NCBI GenBank assembly: GCA_963169045.1
Contig: CAUJDF010000028.1
Coordinates: forward strand, 1-64,000
Source: Myxococcota bacterium
Lineage (GTDB): Bacteria; Myxococcota_A; Bradymonadia; UBA7976; UBA1532
Direction: 5' to 3'
DNA length: 64,000 nucleotides
In this document: in pieces, positions 50,061 through 58,064 of the stretch
Layout: every line of letters starts with the position of its first letter
Numbering within the stretch: position 1 is the first letter of the stretch
Position numbers and translations under genes: made by a program
Notes under the pieces: model-generated
What the model saw: only the letters and a program-made list of their open reading frames with translations
What the model was told of the DNA's origin: nothing
The model's database searches: none

Positions 50061-51758
50061 ATGAAGAACCCGAGCGGGGGCGCACGCTACGACCTCGCGC
50101 CGCTGAAGCTCCCGAAGGCGACCGGCGGGCAGCTGAAGTTCCTGACCTTCCTGGCCGAGTCGCGGCTGCTCGGCGGTGCCGTCGCGGCGAAGTTCTTCCG
50201 CGACATCGGCATCACCGCGCTGCGCGCCGTCGCCGCCGACGACGCGCCGGCCCACGCGCCGCCGGTGTTCGACGGCGTGGAGACGGCGCCGGTCGGCGCG
50301 CGGGCGTCGCTGCCCGACGGTGGCGCGGCCAAGGGCCTGCCGTTCGAGACCGCCGCCGACTTCGTCGCCGCCTACCGCGCCCGCACGTGCACGCCGCTCG
50401 ACGTGGCCGAGCGCGTGCTCGCCTGGTCCAAGGAGAGCGACGCCCTCTCGCCGGCCATGCGCGTCTTCATCGCGCAGCGCGCCGACGACGTGCGCAGCCA
50501 GGCGCAGGCGTCCACCGAGCGCTACGCCCGCGGCGCGACCATCGGGCCGCTCGACGGCGTGCCGGTCGGCGTGAAGGACGAGATCGACCAGTCCCCCTAC
50601 CCCACCACCGTGGGGACGAGCTTCCTCGGCGCGGCGCCCGTCGGGGCCGATGCGACCGTCGTCGCCCGGCTGCGCGCCGCCGGCGCCCTGCTCGTCGGCA
50701 AGCTCAACATGCACGAGATCGGCGTCGGCGTGACGGGCATCAACCCGCACCACGGCACGCCGCGGAACCCTTACGATCCGGCACGTTGCACCGGCGGCTC
50801 GTCGAGCGGCTCCGGTGCGGCGGTCGCCGCGGGCTTCTGCCCGATCGCGGTGGGCGCGGACGGCGGCGGCTCGGTGCGCATCCCCGCCGCGTTCTGCGGC
50901 GTGGTCGGCCTGAAGGCGACGTTCGGCCGGATCAGCGAGCAGGGCGCGGCGCCGCTGTGTTGGAGCGTGGGCCACATCGGCCCGCTGACGGCCTCGGTCC
51001 GCGATGCGGCGCTCGCCTACGCGCTGATGGCCGGGCCCGACCCGCACGACCCGAATTCGCTGCGCCAGCCGGCCCCGACGCTCGAAGGCTGGGATCGCGC
51101 CGACCTGAAGGGCGTGCGCATCGGCGTGTTCACGCCGTGGTTCGAGGACGCCGAGGCGCCCATCGTGGCGGCGTGCCGGCACGTGCTCGAGGGCCTGCGC
51201 GACGCCGGCGCCGAGGTCCGCGAGATCGCCATCCCCGAGCTCGGTGCGCTGCGCACCGCGCACCTGATCACCATCGTCGGCGAGATGACGGGCGCGCACG
51301 CCGGCGTCTACGACCGCTACCGCACCGCCTACGGCCACGAGACGCGCGTCAACCTCGCGCTGGCGCGGCGCATCCCGACGCTGGACTACGTCCACGCCCA
51401 GCGCCTGCGCGCGCGCCTCGCCCGGCACTTCGCCGACGCCCTGCGCGACGTCGACCTCATCGCGACGCCGTCGACGGGCCGCCTGCCGCCGGTCATCCCC
51501 GAGGGCGCGCTCGGGACGGGCATCTCCGACGTGGAGATGACCACCGCCGTCATGCGCTACGCCCCCGCGGCCAACCTGCTGGGCCTGCCCGCGATCAGCT
51601 TCCCCGCCGGCCACGACGCCGCCACCGGCCTGCCGGTCGGCTTCCAGGCGATGGGCCGCCCCTGGTCCGAGGCGCTGCTGCTGCGCGTCGCCGCCGTGGC
51701 CGAACGCTTCGTCGAGCGCCGCCCGCCGCGCGTGCACCGGCGCCTGCTCACCGCCTGA
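50061..51758 (+). CDS. amidase signature family enzyme
   Basis: The 565-residue protein has the amidase catalytic triad: Lys172 in GVPVGVKDEID, the cis-Ser in CTGGSSSGSG (247-249) and the nucleophile Ser271 in DGGGSVRIPA. The length and N-terminal extension of about 90 residues resemble fatty-acid amide hydrolase-like enzymes rather than the GatA transamidase, but the substrate is not apparent. The start is the ATG at 50061, four bases after the icmF stop; a GTG directly before it is an alternative. Co-transcription with icmF is likely. Confidence 0.9.
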   Translation: MKNPSGGARYDLAPLKLPKATGGQLKFLTFLAESRLLGGAVAAKFFRDIGITALRAVAADDAPAHAPPVFDGVETAPVGARASLPDGGAAKGLPFETAADFVAAYRARTCTPLDVAERVLAWSKESDALSPAMRVFIAQRADDVRSQAQASTERYARGATIGPLDGVPVGVKDEIDQSPYPTTVGTSFLGAAPVGADATVVARLRAAGALLVGKLNMHEIGVGVTGINPHHGTPRNPYDPARCTGGSSSGSGAAVAAGFCPIAVGADGGGSVRIPAAFCGVVGLKATFGRISEQGAAPLCWSVGHIGPLTASVRDAALAYALMAGPDPHDPNSLRQPAPTLEGWDRADLKGVRIGVFTPWFEDAEAPIVAACRHVLEGLRDAGAEVREIAIPELGALRTAHLITIVGEMTGAHAGVYDRYRTAYGHETRVNLALARRIPTLDYVHAQRLRARLARHFADALRDVDLIATPSTGRLPPVIPEGALGTGISDVEMTTAVMRYAPAANLLGLPAISFPAGHDAATGLPVGFQAMGRPWSEALLLRVAAVAERFVERRPPRVHRRLLTA

Positions 51759-51769
51759 AAGGGACGTCC

Positions 51770-52339
51770 ATGGTCACGATCGTCGGGATCGCGGGCTCGC
51801 TGCGCCGCGGGTCCTTCAACCGCATGCTGCTGCGGGCCGCGCAGGCGCGCGCGCCCGAGGGCTGCGCCGTCGAGATCGGCGAGATCCGCGGCATCCCGCT
51901 CTACGACGGCGACGAGGAGGCCGAGCACGGGCTGCCGGAGGCGGTGCGGGTGTTGCGCGACCGGATCGTCGCGGCCGACGGTCTGTTGCTGGTCACGCCC
52001 GAATACAACGCGGGCGTGCCCGGTGTGTTCAAGAACGCGCTCGACTGGCTCTCGCGGCCCGTGGCCGACGGGGAGCGTGTGTTCCGCGACCGGCCGGTGG
52101 CGCTCATGGGCGCCACGCCCGGCATGGGCGGCACGCGGGCCTCGCAGTCGGCGTGGCTGCCGACGCTGCGCAACGTCGGCACCCGGCCCTGGTTCGGGGC
52201 GCAGCTCTACGTGGCCAGCGCCGGCAAGGTCTTCGACGCCGAAGGCGCCCTGGTCGACGCGACGGTCGACCGCCTCCTCACCAACTTCATCAAGGGTTTC
52301 GCGGAGTTCGTCGCCGAACAGCGGCGCGGCCGCGCCTGA
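51770..52339 (+). CDS. NAD(P)H-dependent FMN reductase
   Basis: The 189-residue flavodoxin-like protein has the FMN phosphate loop GSLRRGSFNRML near residues 9-20, the PEYNAGVPGVFKNALDWLSR stretch around the isoalloxazine ring (about 78-97) and MGATPGMGGTRAS. This is the ChrR/SsuE-type family that reduces flavin, quinones or chromate with NAD(P)H. It starts 11 bases after the amidase stop and ends the icmF-amidase-reductase operon, before a hairpin. Confidence 0.92.
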   Translation: MVTIVGIAGSLRRGSFNRMLLRAAQARAPEGCAVEIGEIRGIPLYDGDEEAEHGLPEAVRVLRDRIVAADGLLLVTPEYNAGVPGVFKNALDWLSRPVADGERVFRDRPVALMGATPGMGGTRASQSAWLPTLRNVGTRPWFGAQLYVASAGKVFDAEGALVDATVDRLLTNFIKGFAEFVAEQRRGRA

Positions 52340-52355
52340 CCGCGGGGCGGATGGG

Positions 52356-52398
52356 CACGGCCGCCGGCGGCCGTGGGGCATCGAGCCCCGTGGCCGCC
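52356..52398. terminator. two overlapping hairpins between convergent genes
   Basis: A 20-bp perfect palindrome (52356-52375) overlaps a larger hairpin with arms GGCGGCC-GT-GGGGC (52366-52379) and GCCCC-GT-GGCCGCC (52385-52398), which pairs at 12 of 14 positions around a loop ATCGA. The two structures share the arm 52366-52375 and exclude each other. They lie between the FMN reductase and the 86-residue gene on the other strand, which suggests bidirectional termination. Confidence 0.5.
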
Positions 52399-52410
52399 GC
52401 CCTGCGGGGC

Positions 52411-52671
52411 TCAGTCGCTGCCGAGCACCTTCACGATCTTGTTGTACAGACCGATCATCAGGAACGTCGGCGCCCACTGACCCACGAAGTTCGCGTCGTT
52501 GCCGCGGCCGCTGGCGCGCAGCGCCGCCGACGCGAGGATCGAGCCGCCGGCCGCGAACAGCCAGAAGCTCGAGGGGATGCGGGCCGTCTGGTACTCCATC
52601 GTCTTCGTGAGCCGGCCCTCGTCCACCGCGTACTTCGGGCTCAGCCGATTCTTGAGGAGCGTGGCAGCCAT
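52411..52671 (-). CDS. small membrane protein of unknown function (86 aa)
   Basis: The 86-residue protein starts at an ATG behind AGGAGG. It has a polar N-terminus (KNRLSPKYAVDEGRLTKTM), a hydrophobic stretch FWLFAAGGSILASAAL (about 36-52) and a second one in WAPTFLMIGLYNKIVK (about 66-80). Two short helices would form a hairpin in the membrane. No known family. It is divergent from the DUF378 gene across 159 bp. Confidence 0.7.
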   Translation of the reverse strand: MAATLLKNRLSPKYAVDEGRLTKTMEYQTARIPSSFWLFAAGGSILASAALRASGRGNDANFVGQWAPTFLMIGLYNKIVKVLGSD

Positions 52672-52830
52672 CGAGACCTCCTGTCGCGCGGGGGCGGCGG
52701 GCCACGGCCCATCCGCGTGCCCTCGCCCCCGGGTACGCCCACCAGCATTTCAAGGCGCGTGCCGCCAGCCCCCGAGGGGGCATCGTGGAATGCCCGTTGC
52801 ACAGGGAGGGGGTGAATCAGGAGGAGTGTC

Positions 52831-53094
52831 ATGAAAGGCTTCGTTCGATTCCTGCTCGCCCTCGCGCTGCTCGGCGCCATCAACTGGGGCCTGATCGGCT
52901 TCTTCAACTACAACCTCGTCGATGCCCTCTTCGGCGGCGGCGCCAACGAAGAGCCGGGCTCGGCGATCAGCCGCATCGTCTACATGGTCGTGGGCCTGGC
53001 GGGTCTCATCGGCCTCTTCATGCTGCCGCGCGTCGCCCCGGTCACACACCGCGAGGTGACCCACACCGGCCACGGGCACCGCGTCGGCGTCTGA
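52831..53094 (+). CDS. DUF378 membrane protein
   Basis: The 87-residue protein has the DUF378 signature: FLLALALLGAINWGLIGFF and NLVDALFG, then SRIVYMVVGLAGLIGLFML. Two membrane helices with an INWGL motif and a His-rich C-terminus (THTGHGHR) are visible. Function of the family is unknown. AGGAGG precedes the ATG. It lies 45 bp upstream of the MATE gene. Confidence 0.85.
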   Translation: MKGFVRFLLALALLGAINWGLIGFFNYNLVDALFGGGANEEPGSAISRIVYMVVGLAGLIGLFMLPRVAPVTHREVTHTGHGHRVGV

Positions 53095-53139
53095 CGCGCC
53101 GCTTGCCGCGGACGGGGCAGGTGCGGCACAAGGCCCGCC

Positions 53140-54510
53140 ATGCTCCGCCACCTCCGCCCCCTCGGCGCCGACCTCGGCGCCACCCTCCGCCTCGCCGCGC
53201 CGCTGGTGCTCGCCACCGCGGGCAACCAGCTGCTCGGCGTCGCCGACACGGTCATCGTCGGCCACCTCGGCGCCGTGCCTCTCGCGGGCACCGGCCTCGC
53301 CAACGCCCTGTACTTCCTCGCCACGTTCCTGCCGCTCGGCCTGATGATGGGGCTCGACCCGCTCGCCGCCCAGGCGGTGGGCGCCGGCCGACGCGCCCAG
53401 GCGCGGCGGCACTTGCGCGAGGCGGAGCTCGTCGCGCTCGCCATCTCGCTCCCCGTCGTCGGGCTCTGCTTCGGGGCGTCGGCGCTGGCACTGCCGGCGC
53501 TCGGCATCGACCCGGCCACCTCGGACGCGGTCCACCAGTACCTGCTCGGCCGGTCGCCGGCGGTGCTGCCGATGCTCGTCTACATGGCGCAGCGCGGGTA
53601 CATGCAGGCCGAGGGGCTGACGCACCCGGTGTGGATCTCGGCGCTCGCCGCCAACGTGGTGAACGTGCCGCTGAGCTGCGTGCTCACGTTCGGCGACGAT
53701 GCGCTGACGTGGGCCGGCCTGCCGGCGATGGGGCTGCCCGCGCTGGGCGTGTTCGGCGCCGGGCTCGGCACGACGATCGTGACCGCGATGCAGGTGGCCG
53801 TGATGGCGGCGGCCATCAAGGGGGCGCCGCCGCCCGGCGACCGAGAGCGGCCGACGTGGCGCGGCGTGCGCCAACTCCTGCGGGTCGGCGGCCCGCTCGG
53901 GGTGCTCTTCCTCGCCGAGGGCGGCCTGTTCGGGACGGTGAGTCTGCTCATGGGGCGCTTCGGGCCGGTCCACGTGGCGGCGCACCAGGTGGCGGTGCAG
54001 CTCGCCTCGGTCACGTTCACTGTGTGCCTGGGGCTCGGCGGCGCCACGGCCGCGCGCGTCGGCCTGGCGGTCGGGCGCGGTGACGCCGCGGGGACGCGCC
54101 GCGCCGGCTTCGCGGGCATCGGCTCGGCGGTCTGCTTCATGGGGGTGACGGCGCTCGGCTTCGCGCTGTTCGCCCGCCCGCTGGCGACGCTCGTCGCCAA
54201 GCCGCCGGAGGTGGTCGAGGCGGCGATCCCGCTGCTGCACATGGCCGCGGTCTTCCAGGTGTTCGACGGCACGCAGGCGGTCTCCGCGGCGGCGCTGCGC
54301 GGCGCGGCCGACACGCGCGCGGCGATGATCGCGGGCATCGTCGGTCACTGGGCGCTGGGCTTCGTGCTCTCCGTCGGCCTGGCGTTCGGCCTGGGGATGG
54401 GCCCGATCGGGCTGTGGTGGGGGCTCGTGCTCGGGCTCGGCGCGACGGCGACGTTCCTGAGCGTGCGCTTCGAGCGCATCTCGCGCCGGCGCATCGCGGC
54501 GGTGGCCTGA
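53140..54510 (+). CDS. MATE-family multidrug or metabolite exporter
   Basis: The 456-residue protein has twelve predicted helices in two similar halves. The first half has PLVLATAGNQLLGVADTVIV, GHLGAVPLAGTGLANALYF and MMGLDPLAAQAVGAGRR; the second has AEGGLFGTVSLLMGRFG, VAAHQVAVQLASVTFTVCLG and FQVFDGTQAVSAAALRGAADT. These match the MATE antiporters that use Na+ or H+ gradients to expel compounds. Substrate unknown. A GTG or ATG upstream is not favoured because the conserved helix 1 begins soon after this ATG. Confidence 0.92.
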   Translation: MLRHLRPLGADLGATLRLAAPLVLATAGNQLLGVADTVIVGHLGAVPLAGTGLANALYFLATFLPLGLMMGLDPLAAQAVGAGRRAQARRHLREAELVALAISLPVVGLCFGASALALPALGIDPATSDAVHQYLLGRSPAVLPMLVYMAQRGYMQAEGLTHPVWISALAANVVNVPLSCVLTFGDDALTWAGLPAMGLPALGVFGAGLGTTIVTAMQVAVMAAAIKGAPPPGDRERPTWRGVRQLLRVGGPLGVLFLAEGGLFGTVSLLMGRFGPVHVAAHQVAVQLASVTFTVCLGLGGATAARVGLAVGRGDAAGTRRAGFAGIGSAVCFMGVTALGFALFARPLATLVAKPPEVVEAAIPLLHMAAVFQVFDGTQAVSAAALRGAADTRAAMIAGIVGHWALGFVLSVGLAFGLGMGPIGLWWGLVLGLGATATFLSVRFERISRRRIAAVA

Positions 54511-54537
54511 CCGGCCGGCCGTCGCTCCGGTGAGGGC

Positions 54538-54840
54538 ATGAGCGTCGTCCAGATCGACCCGCACATCCTCGGCGGCGCGCCCGTCTTTCGCGGAAAGCGC
54601 GTGTCCGTCCGTGCCCTCATCGACGACCTCGAGGGCGGCGTCTCCATCGACACGTTCCTCGACGACTTCCCGAGCGTGCGGCGCGAGGACGTCATCGCGC
54701 TGCTCGACGCGATGGTCGAGCGCGTCGTGGCGGCCGCCGCTCGAAGCGGCTCCTCGACGAGTGCCGGTCGCGCCGCCTGGGCGCGCTCTTCGCCGGGCAC
54801 GAGGTCCGCGCCGAGCCGCAGGCGGGCTGGGCCGGCGTGA
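54538..54840 (+). CDS. DUF433 antitoxin-like protein with out-of-frame tail
   Basis: Residues 1-65 match the DUF433 domain (IDPHILGGAPVFRGKRVSVR, DLEGGVSIDTFLDDFPSVRRED), a winged helix that is the antitoxin partner of DUF5615 (PIN-like) toxins in many genomes. DUF433 proteins usually end near residue 75. Here the frame continues about 30 residues into sequence that encodes part of the toxin in another frame, giving a low-complexity tail (SGSSTSAGRAAWARSSPG). I infer that a small deletion or frameshift at the junction removed both the antitoxin stop and the toxin start. Confidence 0.8.
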   Translation: MSVVQIDPHILGGAPVFRGKRVSVRALIDDLEGGVSIDTFLDDFPSVRREDVIALLDAMVERVVAAAARSGSSTSAGRAAWARSSPGTRSAPSRRRAGPA

Positions 54841-54923
54841 AGAACGGACGCCGGCTCGGCGCGCCGGCAGTCGCCCCCCGCATCGCCCGGCCCCCCGCGT
54901 CCGTGCTATCGATCGGGGCGTGA
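54741..54923 (+). pseudogene. remnant of a DUF5615 toxin gene
   Basis: In the frame beginning at 54741, overlapping the antitoxin gene, the sequence encodes KRLLDECRSRRLGALF, AGHEVRAEP and GWAGVKNGRRLG. This is the recognisable N-terminal third of a DUF5615 toxin (usual pattern LLDExLPRRLxxLFxGHEVRTVxxxGWAGLKNGxLL). There is no ATG, GTG or TTG in the right place, and after about 40 residues homology stops and the frame ends at 54923. The rest of the toxin is gone, so the gene is inactive. Confidence 0.65.
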
Positions 54924-55675
54924 CGCTCCGCCTCCTCCTCCTCCTCTTCGCGACGCTCGTGACGGCGACGGCCGCGCCCGCCGCGGCGAAGGACAAGGCC
55001 GAGACGGTCGAGGGCGGCAAGCACTGGCGGCTCGACACGCGCCGCGGCCCGCTCCACGTCTGGGTCCCGCCGGGCTACGACCGCGCCACGGCCGGCATCG
55101 TGGTGCACGTCCACGGCTACAACACCGACGTGGACGACGCGTGGACGCGGCAGCGCCTCGCGCGGCAGTTCCGGCAGTCGGGCCAGAACGCGATGTTCCT
55201 CGTGCCGCAGAGCCCGAAGGGCAACGACGACCCGGTGCGCTGGCCGTCGGTCGAGGCCCTCGTCAGCACCGTGCGCGGCGCCGGCCTCCGTGTGCCGCGC
55301 GGCGCCGAGGTGCTCGTCGGACACAGCGGCGCCTTCCGCTCGCTCGCGGCGTGGCTCGGCGACCGCCGCGTCCGCCAGGTCATCCTGCTCGACGCGCTCT
55401 ACGGCCTCGACGACGTCTTCCGCGACTACGTGGAGCGCGGCGGCCGGCTCGTGCTCGTGAGCCAGGGCACGCTGGCCCGGGCAGAGAAGTTCCTGCACGG
55501 CGTCCGCGGCGTGGTGATGCGGCACCGCGTGCCGCTGCGCTTCGCCGAGCTGACGAAGAAGGAGCGCCGCGCCCGCGTGCTGCACCTCGTCAGCCAGTAC
55601 GGCCACGCCGCCATCATGGACGAGGGCAAGGTGCTGCCCGTCGTGCTCCGCCTCGCGCCGCTCCGCCCCCTGTAG
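54920..55675 (+). CDS. secreted alpha/beta hydrolase-like protein
   Basis: The 251-residue protein starts at a GTG that overlaps the stop of the broken toxin frame. It has a signal peptide (LRLLLLLFATLVTATAAPAAA). The mature part opens with a beta-sheet core (LHVWVPPGYD, GIVVHVHGYNTD) and has a nucleophile elbow VGHSGAFRS with Ser136, as in esterases. A likely catalytic His lies in SQYGHAAIM near the C-terminus, and an acid residue is possible in LLDALYG. It is probably a periplasmic esterase or amidase of unknown substrate. Confidence 0.8.
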   Translation: MTLRLLLLLFATLVTATAAPAAAKDKAETVEGGKHWRLDTRRGPLHVWVPPGYDRATAGIVVHVHGYNTDVDDAWTRQRLARQFRQSGQNAMFLVPQSPKGNDDPVRWPSVEALVSTVRGAGLRVPRGAEVLVGHSGAFRSLAAWLGDRRVRQVILLDALYGLDDVFRDYVERGGRLVLVSQGTLARAEKFLHGVRGVVMRHRVPLRFAELTKKERRARVLHLVSQYGHAAIMDEGKVLPVVLRLAPLRPL

Positions 55676-55702
55676 ACCAGCCGTCGAATCCGTGGCGCGG
55701 CG

Positions 55703-56302
55703 ATGCGGTCGACGCCTCGCCACCGGTCCGACTCGTGCGCGCCCGTCGCCGCCGCCGGACGACACGAGCAGCTCGGGCGCCGGCTCCACCGCAACCTCGC
55801 CGACGTCGCCGACGAGCCGGACCTGCCCGAGGACGCCCGCGCGCTGGCCCGGCGGCTGCGCGGGTCGCTGTTCCCCGTCCGCCCCGGCGCGCGCCAGCGC
55901 CTCGCGCACCGCGCCGCGGAGCGCATCCGCCTCCGGCGGCGGCTCGTCGAGGTCGGCGCCGCGCTCGACCGCCTCGCGCCGTTCACCCCCGCGCCGCTCC
56001 GCCCCCGCTTCGAGGCGTGGAACACCGAGAGCTGCGAGCTCGACCGCCTGCTGGGCGAGCGCACGAACCTGCGCCTCGACCGCCGCGCCCGCGGCGAGGC
56101 GTTCGCCCTGCGCGCGTCGACCCCGGGGCTCATCGGCCGCGCCCGCGTCGCCCTGGCGGACGAGCAGGCGCTCGACCCGGACGTGCCCGCCGACCTCGAC
56201 GTCCGTGTGTCCGGGCACGTCGACGCGCTCGGCGGCCTCCCGCCGTCGAAGCGCGCCCGGCGCGCTCAGCGCGTCAGCACGAGCCGGCGCAGGTCCTGGT
56301 AG
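55703..56302 (+). CDS. hypothetical Arg/Leu-rich helical protein
   Basis: The 199-residue frame has GC-rich third positions like its neighbours and occupies space no other gene fills, so it is probably real. The product is very Arg- and Leu-rich with helices such as LPEDARALARRLRGSLFPV and RLAHRAAERIRLRRRLVEVG. No motif is recognisable. Its last 37 bases overlap the end of the SGNH lipoprotein gene on the other strand. An antisense frame over the same DNA is less favoured because its codon positions are not biased in the same way. Confidence 0.5.
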   Translation: MRSTPRHRSDSCAPVAAAGRHEQLGRRLHRNLADVADEPDLPEDARALARRLRGSLFPVRPGARQRLAHRAAERIRLRRRLVEVGAALDRLAPFTPAPLRPRFEAWNTESCELDRLLGERTNLRLDRRARGEAFALRASTPGLIGRARVALADEQALDPDVPADLDVRVSGHVDALGGLPPSKRARRAQRVSTSRRRSW

Positions 56303-57753
56303 GCGCCGTGGAAGGCGGGGTTGATGACCTCGTCGTAGGCGCGTCGGTCGGGGTGCACGCCGTCGGGCAGCAGGCCGTGCCAGTCGCCGTGGTCGAGGAA
56401 GGCGCGGTTGATGTCGAGCACGGGCACGCGCTGCTCGCGGCCGAGGTCGCGCACCGCCTGGGCCCACACCTCGCCGAGCGGGCGGCCGGCGCGGTCGCCC
56501 CACGCCTCGCCCTCGGGCCGGAAGGTGTAGGCGTCGTAGGTGCCCGGCGGGAACGTCATCAGCACCGGGACGACGCCGCGCGCGAGGAACCACTCGGCGA
56601 TGGCGCGCAGCTGGGCGGTGTAGTGCTCGCGCGCCTGCAGCTCGTGGCGGGGGGAGCGGTCCCAGGGGTAGACGTCGCGCAGGTACACGCGCAGGTCGTT
56701 GGTCCCGTACATGATGGTGGCGATCTCGGGGTATGCCTCGGCGTTGCCGATGGGCTGTCGGCCCGGGTCGCGGTCGACGTAGGGCATCGGGTAACGCAGG
56801 CGTCGCACACCGCCCCAGCCGCCCATGCCCTCGAGGCCCCAGCCGGCGGTCATGCCGGAGGCCGCGGTCTGCGGGACGTCGAAGAAGATCGAGGGCTGGC
56901 CGAAGATGCGGCAGTGGGTCGGCGCGGCGTAGGCCATGTCGGGGTAGGCCGGGTCGGTGGTCAGCGGGTTCAGATAGTTGAACGCCTCGGAGATGCTGTC
57001 GCCGACCACCTGGATCTCGCACGGGTGCGTGGCCCGGGCGTCGAAGGCCTCGCGGAGGCGGGCGACCGCGGCGGCGTCGAGCAGCAGATGCCGTGAGCGC
57101 ACCTCGGGCGCCGGGCCCGGCGGGTCGCCGCCGCCCGGACCCGCGCCCGGACCCGCGCCGGGCTCCTCGCCCGGACCTGCGCCCGGTCCGCCGCCCGGCT
57201 CCTCGCCCGGACCTGCGCCCGGACCCGCGCCGGGTCCCTCGCCCGGACCGGCGCCCGGTCCGCCGCCCGGCTCCTCGCCCGGTCCGGCACCTGGTCCGGC
57301 GCCCGGACCTGCACCCGGGCCCGCGCCCGGCCCGGCGCCCGGCCCGCCGCCCGGCTCCTCGCCCGGACCTGCACCCGGACCTGCACCCGCGTCGGGCGGC
57401 GCGCCGCCGCCCGCGTCGCCATCGCCGCCGGGTCCCGCGTCGGGCGCGCCCGGCCCTCCCCGGTCGTCGACCCAGGGGCCGGCCACGCCGGCGTCCGGCT
57501 CGATGGCCGGCCCGCGCGCGCCGAGGTCGACGCGCACCCGCGGGTCGTCGGGCGAGCCCGGCGCCGCCGACGGCGCCGCGCCGGGCAGGTCGACGATCGA
57601 CGGCCCGCGGCCGCCGTCTCCACCGGCGCCGCCGCCCGCGTCGGGCCCGCAGGCGGCGCCCACGCAGGTCTCCTGGACATCGTCGTCGTCGTCGTCGCAC
57701 GCCGTTGCGAACAGCAGGCACACCGCCGCCGTCCACCAGATGTCGCGTCGCAT
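56266..57753 (-). CDS. SGNH/GDSL-type hydrolase lipoprotein with Gly-Pro linker
   Basis: The 495-residue lipoprotein (LLFATAC, Cys19, followed by six Asp) has a linker of about 200 residues that is mostly repeats of GPGAGPGEEPGG. The C-terminal domain (about 235-495) carries SGNH block I VVGDSISEA with the catalytic Ser, block III MYGTNDLR and block V DGVHPDR with the Asp-His pair. Such enzymes hydrolyse esters of carbohydrates or lipids at the cell surface. GGAGAGGGAGG precedes the ATG. No related genes lie nearby. Confidence 0.9.
   Translation of the reverse strand: MRRDIWWTAAVCLLFATACDDDDDDVQETCVGAACGPDAGGGAGGDGGRGPSIVDLPGAAPSAAPGSPDDPRVRVDLGARGPAIEPDAGVAGPWVDDRGGPGAPDAGPGGDGDAGGGAPPDAGAGPGAGPGEEPGGGPGAGPGAGPGAGPGAGPGAGPGEEPGGGPGAGPGEGPGAGPGAGPGEEPGGGPGAGPGEEPGAGPGAGPGGGDPPGPAPEVRSRHLLLDAAAVARLREAFDARATHPCEIQVVGDSISEAFNYLNPLTTDPAYPDMAYAAPTHCRIFGQPSIFFDVPQTAASGMTAGWGLEGMGGWGGVRRLRYPMPYVDRDPGRQPIGNAEAYPEIATIMYGTNDLRVYLRDVYPWDRSPRHELQAREHYTAQLRAIAEWFLARGVVPVLMTFPPGTYDAYTFRPEGEAWGDRAGRPLGEVWAQAVRDLGREQRVPVLDINRAFLDHGDWHGLLPDGVHPDRRAYDEVINPAFHGAYQDLRRLVLTR
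57113..57393 (-). repeat. Gly/Pro-rich low-complexity repeat array in the SGNH lipoprotein
   Basis: Short GC-rich units encoding GAGPG and GEEPGGGPG are repeated many times over about 280 bp. They give an extended, flexible linker between the lipid anchor and the hydrolase domain. Copy number probably varies. Confidence 0.85.
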
Positions 57754-58064
57754 GCCTCCCTCTCCTGAGGCGCAAGGGCGCCTCTCGAGGACCTCGCGTG
57801 CGGCCGGCGGCCCGAAACCCGGGCGGCCTCGGGCCGGCCCCACGGTCCCCACCGAGGGGCGGCCCGCCGGCGGACGTCGAACGCTGGGCGGACGTCCGCG
57901 CCGGCCTTCCGTCCGCCTCGGCTCCCCGGTCACCGAGGCATGCACCCGTTGGAAGTCCGAGCTTCCCCGACGGATTCCCCGGGCTGCCCCTTCCAAATTC
58001 CGGGACGACGCTCTAAAAACCCCGCGCATCCAAACACGTTCCCGCGAGGACGACGGAGGCGGCC
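57754..58064. other. intergenic region between divergent SGNH and pdxS genes
   Basis: This stretch of 311 bp contains the divergent control region of the SGNH lipoprotein gene and pdxS. I see no convincing promoter, RNA gene, open frame with biased codons, or repeat. AT-rich patches near 57990 and 58013 (CCAAATTCC, CTCTAAAAACC) might include a promoter for pdxS, but no pair of elements fits well. Confidence 0.5.

Noticed and set aside
55426-56133. Minus-strand frame covering the region between the secreted hydrolase and the SGNH gene
   Set aside because: Its third codon positions are not G/C-biased in the pattern of neighbouring genes, whereas the plus frame 55703-56302 is. Its product is Ser/Arg-rich shadow sequence.
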